5,964 nt of DNA from Chloroflexota bacterium (GCA_016199375.1 JACQGV010000146.1:1-5964); one strand, 5' to 3'. Shown: positions 1 through 5,854, numbered from the stretch's first letter. Numbers and translations: made by a program. Notes: generated from the letters alone by a model not told the origin.

Positions 1-329
1 CAGCCCCGGAGCGGTTGGAGGGAGAGCTTGAAGCGCCGGGGCAAGAGATAGCCGCGGTACCAGTCCAGGGGCGCAGTGGCCAGGGCGTAGGCGCCCGCCA
101 GCGCCAGCGCTGCCAGGACGGCCGCGAGGGACGCGGGCCCGGGCGCCGCCTCCGCCACCACACGGGCCCCACCGGCGAGCCACCAGGCGCCGACGGCGCC
201 GCCGCCCACCAGCAGGTCCAGGAAATACGCCCGGCGTTGCAGCCGCCCATAGCGTCGCGCCTCCTCCTGGCGCTGGGGGTCGGGCTCCAGGGGCGACTCG
301 GGGGTGTCGGCGATGGCGGTCTCAGCCAT
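1..329 (-). CDS. M48-family (Ste24/CAAX-protease-like) membrane metalloprotease, N-terminal part, cut by window edge
   Basis: Reading the minus strand from the ATG at 329 gives 109 open codons to the window edge. After a charged N-terminus (about residues 1-33) there is a first hydrophobic segment at about 34-55, then an Ala/Leu-rich helix at about 66-86. It ends with the stretch APLDWYRGYLLPRRFKLSLQ. That last stretch matches the pattern I know from the N-terminal domain of M48 peptidases (roughly P-x-x-x-Y-x-G-[FY]-x-L-x-x-R-[FY]-x-L-S-x-Q), the membrane region ahead of the HExxH zinc site. The catalytic motif would lie outside the window and cannot be checked. The start codon overlaps the stop of the DUF2344 gene by 8 bp, so the two are probably translationally coupled. 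An AGGACG-like SD lies just upstream. The role is inferred: membrane-associated proteolysis or protein quality control. The reading frame is secure, the family assignment less so. Confidence 0.66.
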   Translation of the reverse strand, partial: MAETAIADTPESPLEPDPQRQEEARRYGRLQRRAYFLDLLVGGGAVGAWWLAGGARVVAEAAPGPASLAAVLAALALAGAYALATAPLDWYRGYLLPRRFKLSLQPLRG

Positions 330-990
330 GGCCGTCCTGCCCCGGCTCCGCCAGGAGCAGCCGCCGCCGGTGGATGGACAGGGGAGGCTCCGCGAAGCCC
401 AGGGCGGCAGTCACCTGCTCCGCCCGGCCGGCCCCCTCGGTGTCCTGGCGCAGCCGCATCCCCAGCCTCCACCCGTCTGGCTGCTGGCCCTCCACCCAGA
501 GCGTGTCCACCAGCCTGCGCAGGTCGTAGCGGCGGGGTTGCCCGTCCCGGCGCTGCTCCCACGGTACCTGCTCCGCCGCCAGGAAGGCGGCGATGGCGCC
601 CGGCGGCCCTTCCGGGCAGGAGCAACTGCCGGCCGACACGACCTCGTATTCGGCGAACCGCACGGACGCCTGGAGCGAGGGCAGCGCCAGGGGCACCTCC
701 CAGGCCTCCAGGACCCGGAGGCCGGCGGGGAGGGCCTGGTTGATGGCCAGGGCCAGGTCCGCGGGCAGCAGGGCCCGCTCCAAGACCACATCCATCAGCT
801 CGCACTCGCTGGTTACCCCCACGGGCAGCGGCGCTGCCAGGGAGAGCCGGGCATGGGGTGTGTATCCAGCCGAGTAGGCCAGCGGCACCCCGGCGCGGCG
901 CAGCGCCCGCTCCCAGAGCCGCGTGAGGTCCAAGTGCCCCAGGTACTTCAGCTCCTCGCCGCGGAGGAAGCGCAGCCGCACGCGCTGCAT
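322..990 (-). CDS. DUF2344 / TIGR03936 'radical SAM-linked' protein, stand-alone form
   Basis: This 222-aa protein matches the DUF2344 family along its length. It starts with an RLRF strand and has GHLDL at residues 18-22, followed by a helix ending in ERALRRAG. AYSAGYTPHARLS is at 38-50, then APLPVG at 53-58, an acidic ELMDVVLE strand, and LPAGLRVLEAWEVP at 87-100. The C-terminal half is more diverged, with CSCPEG at 122-127 and RRYDLRRLVDTLWVE at 153-167. The family is named for frequent fusion or adjacency to a B12-binding radical SAM protein. Its biochemical function is unknown to me and no such partner lies within the window. The length suits the stand-alone form. The ATG at 990 is 1 nt after the stop of the upstream CorC-like gene, and an AGGGG SD 7 nt upstream lies inside that gene. 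The family call is strong; the function is unknown. Confidence 0.88.
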   Translation of the reverse strand: MQRVRLRFLRGEELKYLGHLDLTRLWERALRRAGVPLAYSAGYTPHARLSLAAPLPVGVTSECELMDVVLERALLPADLALAINQALPAGLRVLEAWEVPLALPSLQASVRFAEYEVVSAGSCSCPEGPPGAIAAFLAAEQVPWEQRRDGQPRRYDLRRLVDTLWVEGQQPDGWRLGMRLRQDTEGAGRAEQVTAALGFAEPPLSIHRRRLLLAEPGQDGHG

Positions 991-991
991 C

Positions 992-2248
992 TCAGCGCCC
1001 CTGGACTATGAGCACACGCACGATCTTGACGCCCTTCATCTCCTTGACCACCAGGGCGGTCCCGTCGTCGGTCCGGAGGCGCTCCCCGGGCGCCGGGATG
1101 TGTCCCAGCCGGTCCAGGATGAAGCCGGCGATGGTCTCGTAGTCCCCTGGGGGCCAGACGAGTCCGAGCTTCTCCTCGACCTCGCCGATGCGCAGGGAGG
1201 CATCTACATCCAGGGTATGAGAGTCCACCCGGACCACCTCCTTGGCAGCCATGGCCTCGCTGGTGCCCACCACCTCCTGGACCACGGTGTTGAGGGTCAC
1301 CAGCCCTGCTGTGCCTCCGAATTCATCCACCACCAGGGCCAGGGGAATGGCTTTGCCCTGCATCTCGGCCAGCAGATCGCCGACTGGTTTGGTCTCCGGA
1401 ATGAATTGGGGCGGTCGCGCCAGGAAGTCCAGCGCCGTGTCTTCCTGGACCTGGCCCCGGGCTACTGCCAGGGTCACATCTTGCAGGGAAAGCACGCCCA
1501 CTATCTGGTCTACGCTCTCCCGCTGAACGGGGTAGCGGGAGTGGGGGGAGCTGGCATAGATCTCCAGGAACTGGCGGTAGGTGCAGCCGTGGGGCACCCA
1601 TACGATCTCGGGCCGCGGGGTCATGATCTCTTCCACGTGGCGCTGGCTCAGCTCAAAGACCTTGCTCACCATGGCGGCCTCGCTAGCCTCCACGGTGCCC
1701 TTCTCCTGGCTGGCATCCACGGCGGCCTTGATCTCTTCGGCCGTCAGCGGCCAGCGGGGGGCCTTAGGGTTGCCTAGCAGCCGCGTCACCACCCCGGCGT
1801 AGCGAGAGAACCCAACCACCAGGGGCGTGGCGGCCAGCACCAGCACCTCAATAGGCCGGATGTACAGCAGGCTCATCCGCTCGGCGTAGCGCAGGGAGAT
1901 GATCTTGGGGGTGATCTCCCCCACTAGCAGAAGGACCAGGGTGCCCGCCAGTGTAGCCGCCAGGGCAGCGACGCGGGTCTCGCCCAGGAATCTCACCGCC
2001 GCGAGGGTGGCGAGCGCTCCGACGGCGGTGTTCACCAGGTTGTTCCCCACTAGGATGGTAATCAGGAAGCGGTCGGGGTTGTCCAGGACCAGCTCCACGC
2101 GCTGCGCCCTCTCATCCCCCCGGTGTGCCAGGTGTCGCAGCTTCGTGCGCTGGGTGTGCATAAAGGCGATCTCAGCACTGGAGAAGAAGGCCGAGGCCAG
2201 CAGCAAGAAGACTATAGGCACCCAAATCGCAGGGGTGAGGCCCGCCAC
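992..2248 (-). CDS. CorC/HlyC-family CNNM-CBS transmembrane protein (putative divalent-cation or Mg2+ transport or efflux)
   Basis: This 418-aa protein has the full architecture of the family. The N-terminal DUF21/CNNM membrane domain (about 1-165) carries SSAEIAF at 23-29, GNNLVNTAVGALAT at 68-81 and GEITPK at 110-115. A CBS pair (about 205-330) carries MTPR at 209-212 and VVDEFGGTAGLVTL at 306-319. The C-terminal CorC/HlyC domain ends in GDYETIAGFILDRLGHIPAP at 368-387. CNNM/CorC proteins are linked to Mg2+ and other divalent-cation transport, with ATP-Mg sensing by the CBS pair. The substrate here is inferred. I chose the GTG at 2248 because GGAGGT (2254-2259) sits 5 nt upstream. The longer GTG start at 2266 lies inside a hairpin and has no properly spaced SD. 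It heads a leftward operon with the DUF2344 gene and the protease. The usual TLED after GGTAGLV is TLNT here and the following acidic DE is lost. Confidence 0.92.
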   Translation of the reverse strand: MAGLTPAIWVPIVFLLLASAFFSSAEIAFMHTQRTKLRHLAHRGDERAQRVELVLDNPDRFLITILVGNNLVNTAVGALATLAAVRFLGETRVAALAATLAGTLVLLLVGEITPKIISLRYAERMSLLYIRPIEVLVLAATPLVVGFSRYAGVVTRLLGNPKAPRWPLTAEEIKAAVDASQEKGTVEASEAAMVSKVFELSQRHVEEIMTPRPEIVWVPHGCTYRQFLEIYASSPHSRYPVQRESVDQIVGVLSLQDVTLAVARGQVQEDTALDFLARPPQFIPETKPVGDLLAEMQGKAIPLALVVDEFGGTAGLVTLNTVVQEVVGTSEAMAAKEVVRVDSHTLDVDASLRIGEVEEKLGLVWPPGDYETIAGFILDRLGHIPAPGERLRTDDGTALVVKEMKGVKIVRVLIVQGR

Positions 2249-2253
2249 CTGAC

Positions 2254-2259
2254 ACCTCC
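2254..2259 (-). promoter_or_regulatory. SD sequence that fixes the CorC-like start
   Basis: On the minus strand GGAGGT is followed by 5 nt (GTCAG) and then GTG at 2248. This near-perfect SD makes the internal GTG the likely start, rather than the GTG six codons upstream at 2266. Confidence 0.75.
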
Positions 2260-2279
2260 GCGCCACGCCCTGGTGGCGC
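2260..2279 (-). promoter_or_regulatory. Leader stem-loop abutting the CorC-like SD
   Basis: The inverted repeat GCGCCAC / GTGGCGC (7 perfect GC-rich pairs, 6-nt loop) lies in the predicted 5' leader. Its base directly touches the GGAGGT SD with no gap. It could stabilise the mRNA or tune ribosome access. A regulatory role is inference only; the repeat itself is plain in the sequence. Confidence 0.45.
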
Positions 2280-2315
2280 CGTTGTGCTGGCTGCCCAGGG
2301 ACATGCCGCGGCTAT

Positions 2316-2345
2316 ATCGTAGCAGCGGCTGGAAAAGACCGTCAA
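2316..2345 (-). promoter_or_regulatory. Sigma70-type promoter for the leftward CorC-DUF2344-M48 operon
   Basis: On the minus strand, TTGACG (-35, 2340-2345) is separated by 18 nt from TACGAT (-10, 2316-2321). The -35 matches the consensus at 5 of 6 positions and the -10 at 4 of 6. A transcript would start near 2309 and carry a leader of about 60 nt that includes the hairpin next to the SD. Confidence 0.55.
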
Positions 2346-2380
2346 ACCGAGTGGCCCCCCACGTTCGCGTCCTTCGGTTA

Positions 2381-2409
2381 TTGCGCTGGGGTTTCAGCCT
2401 GCTTAGAAT
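2381..2409 (+). promoter_or_regulatory. Sigma70-type promoter for the TPR gene
   Basis: TTGCGC (2381-2386; 3 of 6 matches to the -35) lies 17 nt before TAGAAT (2404-2409; 5 of 6 matches to the -10). The predicted transcript start is near 2416, giving a leader of about 36 nt to the GTG at 2452. It is divergent from the CorC-side promoter, with the two -35 elements about 35 bp apart. Confidence 0.55.
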
Positions 2410-2451
2410 GAAGGGAATTCTAGCCCTGCCCCCCGGGTGAAAGGAGCCCTA

Positions 2452-3312
2452 GTGTCCAGTTATCCCGCCGACGATAGCGCGCGCTTGCGCCGGGTGCGTA
2501 CCCGCGAGGCCATCAATCTGGCTATGCAGAGCCGGTGGGAGGAGGCCGTGGAGGCCAACAAGAGCATCCTGGAGATCTTTCCCACTGATGTGGACGCCCT
2601 GAACCGCCTCGGTCGCGCCCAGACCGAGCTGGGTCACTACGACAAGGCCCGTGAGGCCTATGCCCAGGCCCTCAAGCTGGACACCAATAACGCTATCGCC
2701 AAGAGGAACCTGGCCCGGCTGGCCCAGATAAAGGAAGCCGGGGCCCGGCCGCCGGGAGAGGGGGCTAAAGTTGCCCCGGACATTTTCATCGAGGAGACCG
2801 GCAAGACGGGCCTGACGGTGCTCCAGCGCCTGGGCGCCCGCGATATTCTGGCCGGCCTGGCGCCGGGTGACGTGGTCAGGTTGGAGGTGGAGGCGCGCAG
2901 TCTGGTGGCCTACAATCGCCGCGGCGACTATTTGGGGGTGGTGGAGCCGAAGCTGGGGCTGCGATTGATCAAGCTGGTCGAGGGTGGCAACCGCTACACC
3001 GCCGCCGTGGCGGGAGCCTCCGACCGGGGCATCCGCATCATCATCAAAGAGGCATATCAGGACCCCGGCAACGCGGGCCGGGTCTCCTTCCCAACCAAGG
3101 GCGGCCAGGACTTCCGCTCCTACGTCAAGGGCAGTATCGTATCCCACGAGGCCGAGGGCGAGGACCTGGGCGAGGAGGGCGAGACCGAGGCCCCAGCGTA
3201 TGAGGGGGAGCGCGAGCGCGTCGTGGAGGATATGCACGTCTTCAGCCCGGAGGCGGAAGAGGGGGAAGATGAGTCCAGTGCGGAGGACGACGAGGATTCC
3301 TCAGGGCGCTAG
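2452..3312 (+). CDS. TPR protein with a HIRAN-like central domain and acidic tail, function unknown
   Basis: The protein has 286 residues from the GTG at 2452, chosen because AAGGAG (2441-2446) lies 5 nt upstream. A GTG at 2437 would add five residues but lacks a comparable SD. Two TPR units are visible at about 14-46 and 47-80, the second containing ALNRLGRAQTELGHYDKARE, with a capping helix to about 93. After a Pro/Gly linker (about 97-108), residues 112-215 form a compact domain with APGDVVRLEVEARSLVAYN and then GDYLGVVEPKLGLRLIKLVEGG. The order 'charged strand, VAYN, G-x-x-LG, L..LI..LVEGG..Y.AAV' recalls HIRAN-type beta barrels, but this is pattern resemblance only. Residues 232-286 are highly acidic (24 Asp/Glu in 55) and probably disordered. 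There is no signal peptide or membrane segment, so it is likely cytoplasmic. TPRs suggest protein-protein contacts; the acidic tail suggests binding to a basic partner or nucleic-acid mimicry. It appears monocistronic. Confidence 0.82.
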   Translation: MSSYPADDSARLRRVRTREAINLAMQSRWEEAVEANKSILEIFPTDVDALNRLGRAQTELGHYDKAREAYAQALKLDTNNAIAKRNLARLAQIKEAGARPPGEGAKVAPDIFIEETGKTGLTVLQRLGARDILAGLAPGDVVRLEVEARSLVAYNRRGDYLGVVEPKLGLRLIKLVEGGNRYTAAVAGASDRGIRIIIKEAYQDPGNAGRVSFPTKGGQDFRSYVKGSIVSHEAEGEDLGEEGETEAPAYEGERERVVEDMHVFSPEAEEGEDESSAEDDEDSSGR

Positions 3313-3407
3313 CAGGGCTCCTGGCCACAGATTGCCTGCGCCGCCGCCGGCCTGCGGCCAACACAGTTAGCAGGCGCGGGAAAGCAGAGCCCCGGGTGGT
3401 GCGGATA

Positions 3408-3433
3408 AGGCCCCAGCCCGGGGCCTCGTTATT
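3408..3433 (+). terminator. Candidate intrinsic terminator after the TPR gene
   Basis: AGGCCCC (3408-3414) and GGGGCCT (3420-3426) form a perfect 7-bp stem with a 5-nt loop, followed by the T-containing tail CGTTATT. The tail is short, so termination may be partial and allow read-through into the ABC operon. An alternative 8-bp pairing, GCCCCGGG (3389-3396) with CCCGGGGC (3417-3424), uses the same right arm. No convincing promoter was seen between 3313 and 3457. Confidence 0.45.
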
Positions 3434-3457
3434 GGGGCAGGTCTCAGGGTCAAGGGA

Positions 3458-4438
3458 ATGAGAGGCGGTGCAGCCGACTCCGTGGACGCGCTACCGGCGC
3501 AGCCTCTCGACGGCCGCCTCGGCGGCAGCCCACCAGCCATCCAGGCGGTGGGCCTGGTGAAGCGTTACCGTGACCTGGTAGCGGTGGCGGGCCTCGATTT
3601 CCAGGTGCAGCCCAGGGAGTGTTTCGGCCTGCTGGGCCCTAACGGCGCCGGCAAGACCACCATCGTCCGCCTCGTCTCCTGCGTCTCCCCGGTCAGCGCC
3701 GGCTCCCTGCTGGTGCTGGGTATGGATGTGAGCAGCCACGGTCACCGCATCAAGGCGCGCCTGGGGGTGGTCCCGCAGGAGCCCAACCTGGACCCCGAGC
3801 TGAGCACCCTGCAGAACCTGCTGGTGTACGCCCGCTACTTCGATATTCCGGCGGCGGAGGCCAGAAGCCGGGCCTGGCAGGCCCTGGAGCTCTGGCAGCT
3901 CACGGAGAAGGCCCGCAGCAAGATAGATAGCCTCTCCGGGGGCATGAAGAAGCGGGCCCTCCTGGCTCGCGGGCTCATCAACCAGCCCGAGCTGCTGGTC
4001 CTGGACGAGCCTACCCTGGGGCTGGACCCCCAGGCCCGCCACCTGGTCTGGCAGCGGCTGAGGCTCCTGAAAGCCCAGGGCGTCACCACCCTCCTGTCAA
4101 CCAACAACATGGAGGAGGCGGCCCTTCTCTGCGACCGGCTGCTCATCCTCCACCGGGGCAGGGTATTGGCCGTGGGCGTCCCCGCGGACCTGGTGGCGGA
4201 GCATGTGGGCCGGGAGGTGTACGAGCTGGGTCTTGACGGCGAGAGTGACGGCACGCGCCGGCTGCTGACCCAGCAGGGCCTGGCCTGGGAGGACGTGGGT
4301 GACACCGTCTACGTATTTCGCCGCGACGGGCAGGCGCTGGCGCCGGAGATGCTCGCCCGGGCCCGCCGGGTCCACCGCCGCCCGGCGACCCTGGAGGACG
4401 TGTTCCTGCGCCTCACTGGCCGCGGGCTGCAGGAGTAG
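3458..4438 (+). CDS. NodI-like ABC-2 exporter ATP-binding protein
   Basis: This 326-aa nucleotide-binding subunit energises the permease encoded two genes downstream. Visible motifs are Walker A GPNGAGKT (60-67), Q-loop Gln107 in VVPQEPNLDPEL, signature LSGGM (159-163), Walker B LLVLDEP (179-185) and D-loop GLD (188-190). ECFGLLGPNGAGKTT, LDPQARHLVWQRLR and MEEAALLCDRL resemble the NodI subgroup of DrrA/NatA-type exporters. The C-terminus (about 253-326) is the usual extension ending in TLEDVFLRLTGR. The H-loop His expected in TTHxMEEA is Asn216 here (STNNMEEA). Family members such as DrrA carry Gln at this point, so a substitution has precedent. The ATG at 3458 has AGGG 8 nt upstream and gives an unconserved N-terminal extension of about 27 residues, so a later start cannot be excluded. 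The transported substrate is not deducible; resemblance to NodI does not imply Nod-factor export. Confidence 0.92.
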   Translation: MRGGAADSVDALPAQPLDGRLGGSPPAIQAVGLVKRYRDLVAVAGLDFQVQPRECFGLLGPNGAGKTTIVRLVSCVSPVSAGSLLVLGMDVSSHGHRIKARLGVVPQEPNLDPELSTLQNLLVYARYFDIPAAEARSRAWQALELWQLTEKARSKIDSLSGGMKKRALLARGLINQPELLVLDEPTLGLDPQARHLVWQRLRLLKAQGVTTLLSTNNMEEAALLCDRLLILHRGRVLAVGVPADLVAEHVGREVYELGLDGESDGTRRLLTQQGLAWEDVGDTVYVFRRDGQALAPEMLARARRVHRRPATLEDVFLRLTGRGLQE

Positions 4439-4449
4439 GGGAAGGGGCT

Positions 4450-4893
4450 GTGTACTACGTTGACGGTGTGATCCACATCGCGGCGCCCCGGGCGGTGGTC
4501 TGGCGGCTGTTCGCTGACCTGGACCGCTGGCCGCGCTGGAACCCTACGGTGGTGGTGATGGCGCCGCTTCGAGGCGCGCCCTGGGCCCCGGATTTCCGCT
4601 TCCGCCAGACGGTGCGGGTGGGAGGCCGCCGGCTCAGCTTCAAGCCGCGGGTGCTCTACACCGACCCTGGGAACTACGTGACCTGGGTGGGCCGCGGCTT
4701 CGGGGTCACCGGCGTCCATAGCTGGTACTTCGAGGACGAGGCGACGGGCAGCCGGGTCACCACTATCGAGGAGTTCAAGGGGTTGGGCGTCCCTCTGATG
4801 CGGCTTGTCATCAAACCGGCGGACCTGCGGGCGATGTTTCAAGCGAGCCTGCGGGCGCTGAAGCAGGCCGCCGAGGCCGAGGGCCCGGGGTGA
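4450..4893 (+). CDS. SRPBCC/START-like (polyketide cyclase/dehydrase superfamily) ligand-binding protein
   Basis: This is a small 147-aa single-domain protein with no signal peptide. It opens with a strand and IAAPRAVVWRLFADLDRWPRWNP (10-32), the hallmark start of the SRPBCC helix-grip fold. Further strands follow, including VTGVHSWYFEDE (86-97) and GSRVTTIEEFKG (100-111). It closes with the long helix (about 123-144) that caps the hydrophobic pocket. Members bind lipids, polyketides, hormones or other hydrophobic ligands; some are enzymes. The GTG start has AGGGG 8 nt upstream that overlaps the TAG of the ATPase gene, leaving an 11-bp gap. The stop overlaps the start of the permease gene by 4 bp (GTGA), so it should be co-translated with both transporter subunits. 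By inference it could bind or present the exported molecule, or sense it. The ligand is unknown. Confidence 0.85.
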   Translation: MYYVDGVIHIAAPRAVVWRLFADLDRWPRWNPTVVVMAPLRGAPWAPDFRFRQTVRVGGRRLSFKPRVLYTDPGNYVTWVGRGFGVTGVHSWYFEDEATGSRVTTIEEFKGLGVPLMRLVIKPADLRAMFQASLRALKQAAEAEGPG

Positions 4894-5708
4894 GCCCCGC
4901 GGTGGCTGGGGCGTTGCCTGCGCGGGGATGGCCCTGGGGTCGGCTGCCCCACGCCTCCCGGCGCGCCCTGCGGGTCTGGCAGCGCAACCGCGATGTGTAC
5001 CTGCGGCTCTGGCGGGCCGAGCTGATGCCCCCTTTCTTCGAGTCCCTCGTCATCCTGCTGGCCATGGGCGTGGGCCTGGGGGCCTACGTGAACCTGGGCG
5101 GCGGAGGCAGCTACCTCCAGTTCATCGCGCCCGGCCTGGTGGCCTCCTACGCCATGTTCGCGGCGGCCTTCGAGTGCACCTATGGCTCCTACTTCCGCAT
5201 GGAGACCCAGCGCACCTTCGACGCCATCATCGCCACGCCCCTCAGCATCGAGGACGTCATCGCCGGCGAGGTACTCTGGGGCGCGACCCGCGCGGCGTGG
5301 AGCTCCATTGCTGTGCTGGCGGTCATCTCCCCCTTCGGCCTCGTGGAGTCCTGGTGGGCGGTGGCCGTGCCGCTGCTGGCCTTCGGCGCCGGGGTGCTCT
5401 TCAGCGGCATCGCCCTGGTGTTCACCGCCTTCGCTCCTACCCTTACCTCGTTCAACTACTTCATCACCATGTTCCTGACCCCGATGTTTTTCTTCAGCGA
5501 TGTCTTCTTCCCGCTGGAAGGCTTGCCCGCGGGGCTCCAGGCCTTCGGCCGCCTCCTTCCCCTGACCCCCTTCGCGCGGCTTACCCGCGCCCTGACAGAG
5601 GGGCGCTTCAGCGCCTCTCACTGGGCCGATGTGGCCTACATCGCGGTCCTGGCCGTGGTCTTCTTCTACGCCGCCCTCATCCTCATGCGCCGGCGCCTGA
5701 TCAAGTAG
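4890..5708 (+). CDS. NodJ-like ABC-2 type exporter permease
   Basis: This 272-aa integral membrane protein has about six hydrophobic segments: near 48-66, 76-96, 132-152, 154-180, 187-206 and 247-266. The N-terminus is cytoplasmic and basic, and the C-terminus is LMRRRLIK. Family-typical stretches are LGAYVNLGGGGSYLQFIAPG (63-82), AAAFECTYGSYFRMETQRTF (91-110) followed by ATPLSIEDVIAGEVLWGATR (115-134), and FFSDVFFPLEGLP (201-213). Together these point to the NodJ-type ABC-2 permeases. It is presumed to form a dimer working with the NodI-like ATPase. The GTG start overlaps the SRPBCC stop by 4 bp, and GAGGG (4879-4883) lies 6 nt upstream. The first ~25 residues are weakly conserved in character, so a later start is possible. 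Substrate unknown. Confidence 0.92.
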   Translation: MSPAVAGALPARGWPWGRLPHASRRALRVWQRNRDVYLRLWRAELMPPFFESLVILLAMGVGLGAYVNLGGGGSYLQFIAPGLVASYAMFAAAFECTYGSYFRMETQRTFDAIIATPLSIEDVIAGEVLWGATRAAWSSIAVLAVISPFGLVESWWAVAVPLLAFGAGVLFSGIALVFTAFAPTLTSFNYFITMFLTPMFFFSDVFFPLEGLPAGLQAFGRLLPLTPFARLTRALTEGRFSASHWADVAYIAVLAVVFFYAALILMRRRLIK

Positions 5709-5722
5709 ACGGGCGTGGCGCG

Positions 5723-5744
5723 CCCGGCCGCTACGGTGGCCGGG
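5723..5744 (+). terminator. UACG-tetraloop stem-loop at the 3' end of the ABC operon
   Basis: Positions 5723-5731 pair with 5736-5744 in nine pairs (eight Watson-Crick, one G-U at 5730/5737). The stem closes on a C-UACG-G loop, the unusually stable UNCG tetraloop class. It begins 14 nt after the permease stop. There is no clean T-run right after it (the nearest is CTTT at 5754-5757), so it may be a weak or factor-assisted terminator, or an mRNA 3'-end stabiliser. Confidence 0.5.
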
Positions 5745-5794
5745 GCCACTGGTCTTTACAGCTGGCGGGGAGGCTACTCGGCGGCCCAAGGTTT

Positions 5795-5823
5795 TTGACG
5801 CAGTTCAAAAAATGTGCTATGCT
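5795..5823 (+). promoter_or_regulatory. Sigma70-type promoter near the right edge
   Basis: TTGACG (5795-5800; 5 of 6 matches) is separated by a 17-nt A-rich spacer from TATGCT (5818-5823; 4 of 6). It is preceded by a T-run (5792-5796) and lies in a clear local dip in GC content. It is the best promoter in the window. A transcript would start near 5830 and read out of the window to the right. Confidence 0.65.
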
Positions 5824-5854
5824 GGCCCTGCTTTATGGTGGGGGTCTTCCAGAT

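Noticed and set aside
15..743. Plus-strand open frame rich in Pro/Arg/Gly/Ala
   Set aside because: It is a shadow of the DUF2344 and M48 genes on the minus strand and has biased, domain-free composition.
923..1777. Plus-strand open frame (about 284 codons) opposite the CorC-like gene
   Set aside because: The minus strand encodes the full CNNM-CBS-CorC architecture; the plus frame is its shadow.
2249..2266. Upstream GTG start (2266) for the CorC-like protein
   Set aside because: It lies within the leader hairpin, and the only upstream purine run is 1 nt away. The GTG at 2248 has an ideally spaced GGAGGT.
2449..3237. Minus-strand open frame (about 262 codons) opposite the TPR gene
   Set aside because: The plus-strand frame has TPR motifs, a promoter and an SD; the antisense frame has none of these.
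3458..5708. Nod-factor (lipo-chitooligosaccharide) export
   Set aside because: NodI/NodJ resemblance is at family level. There are no nodulation synthesis genes or other symbiosis context in the window.
4839..5789. Long minus-strand open frame (about 316 codons) opposite the permease and SRPBCC genes
   Set aside because: It is low-complexity (Gly/Glu/His/Arg-rich) with no recognisable domain, and lies antisense to a clear NodJ-type permease. Typical high-GC shadow frame.
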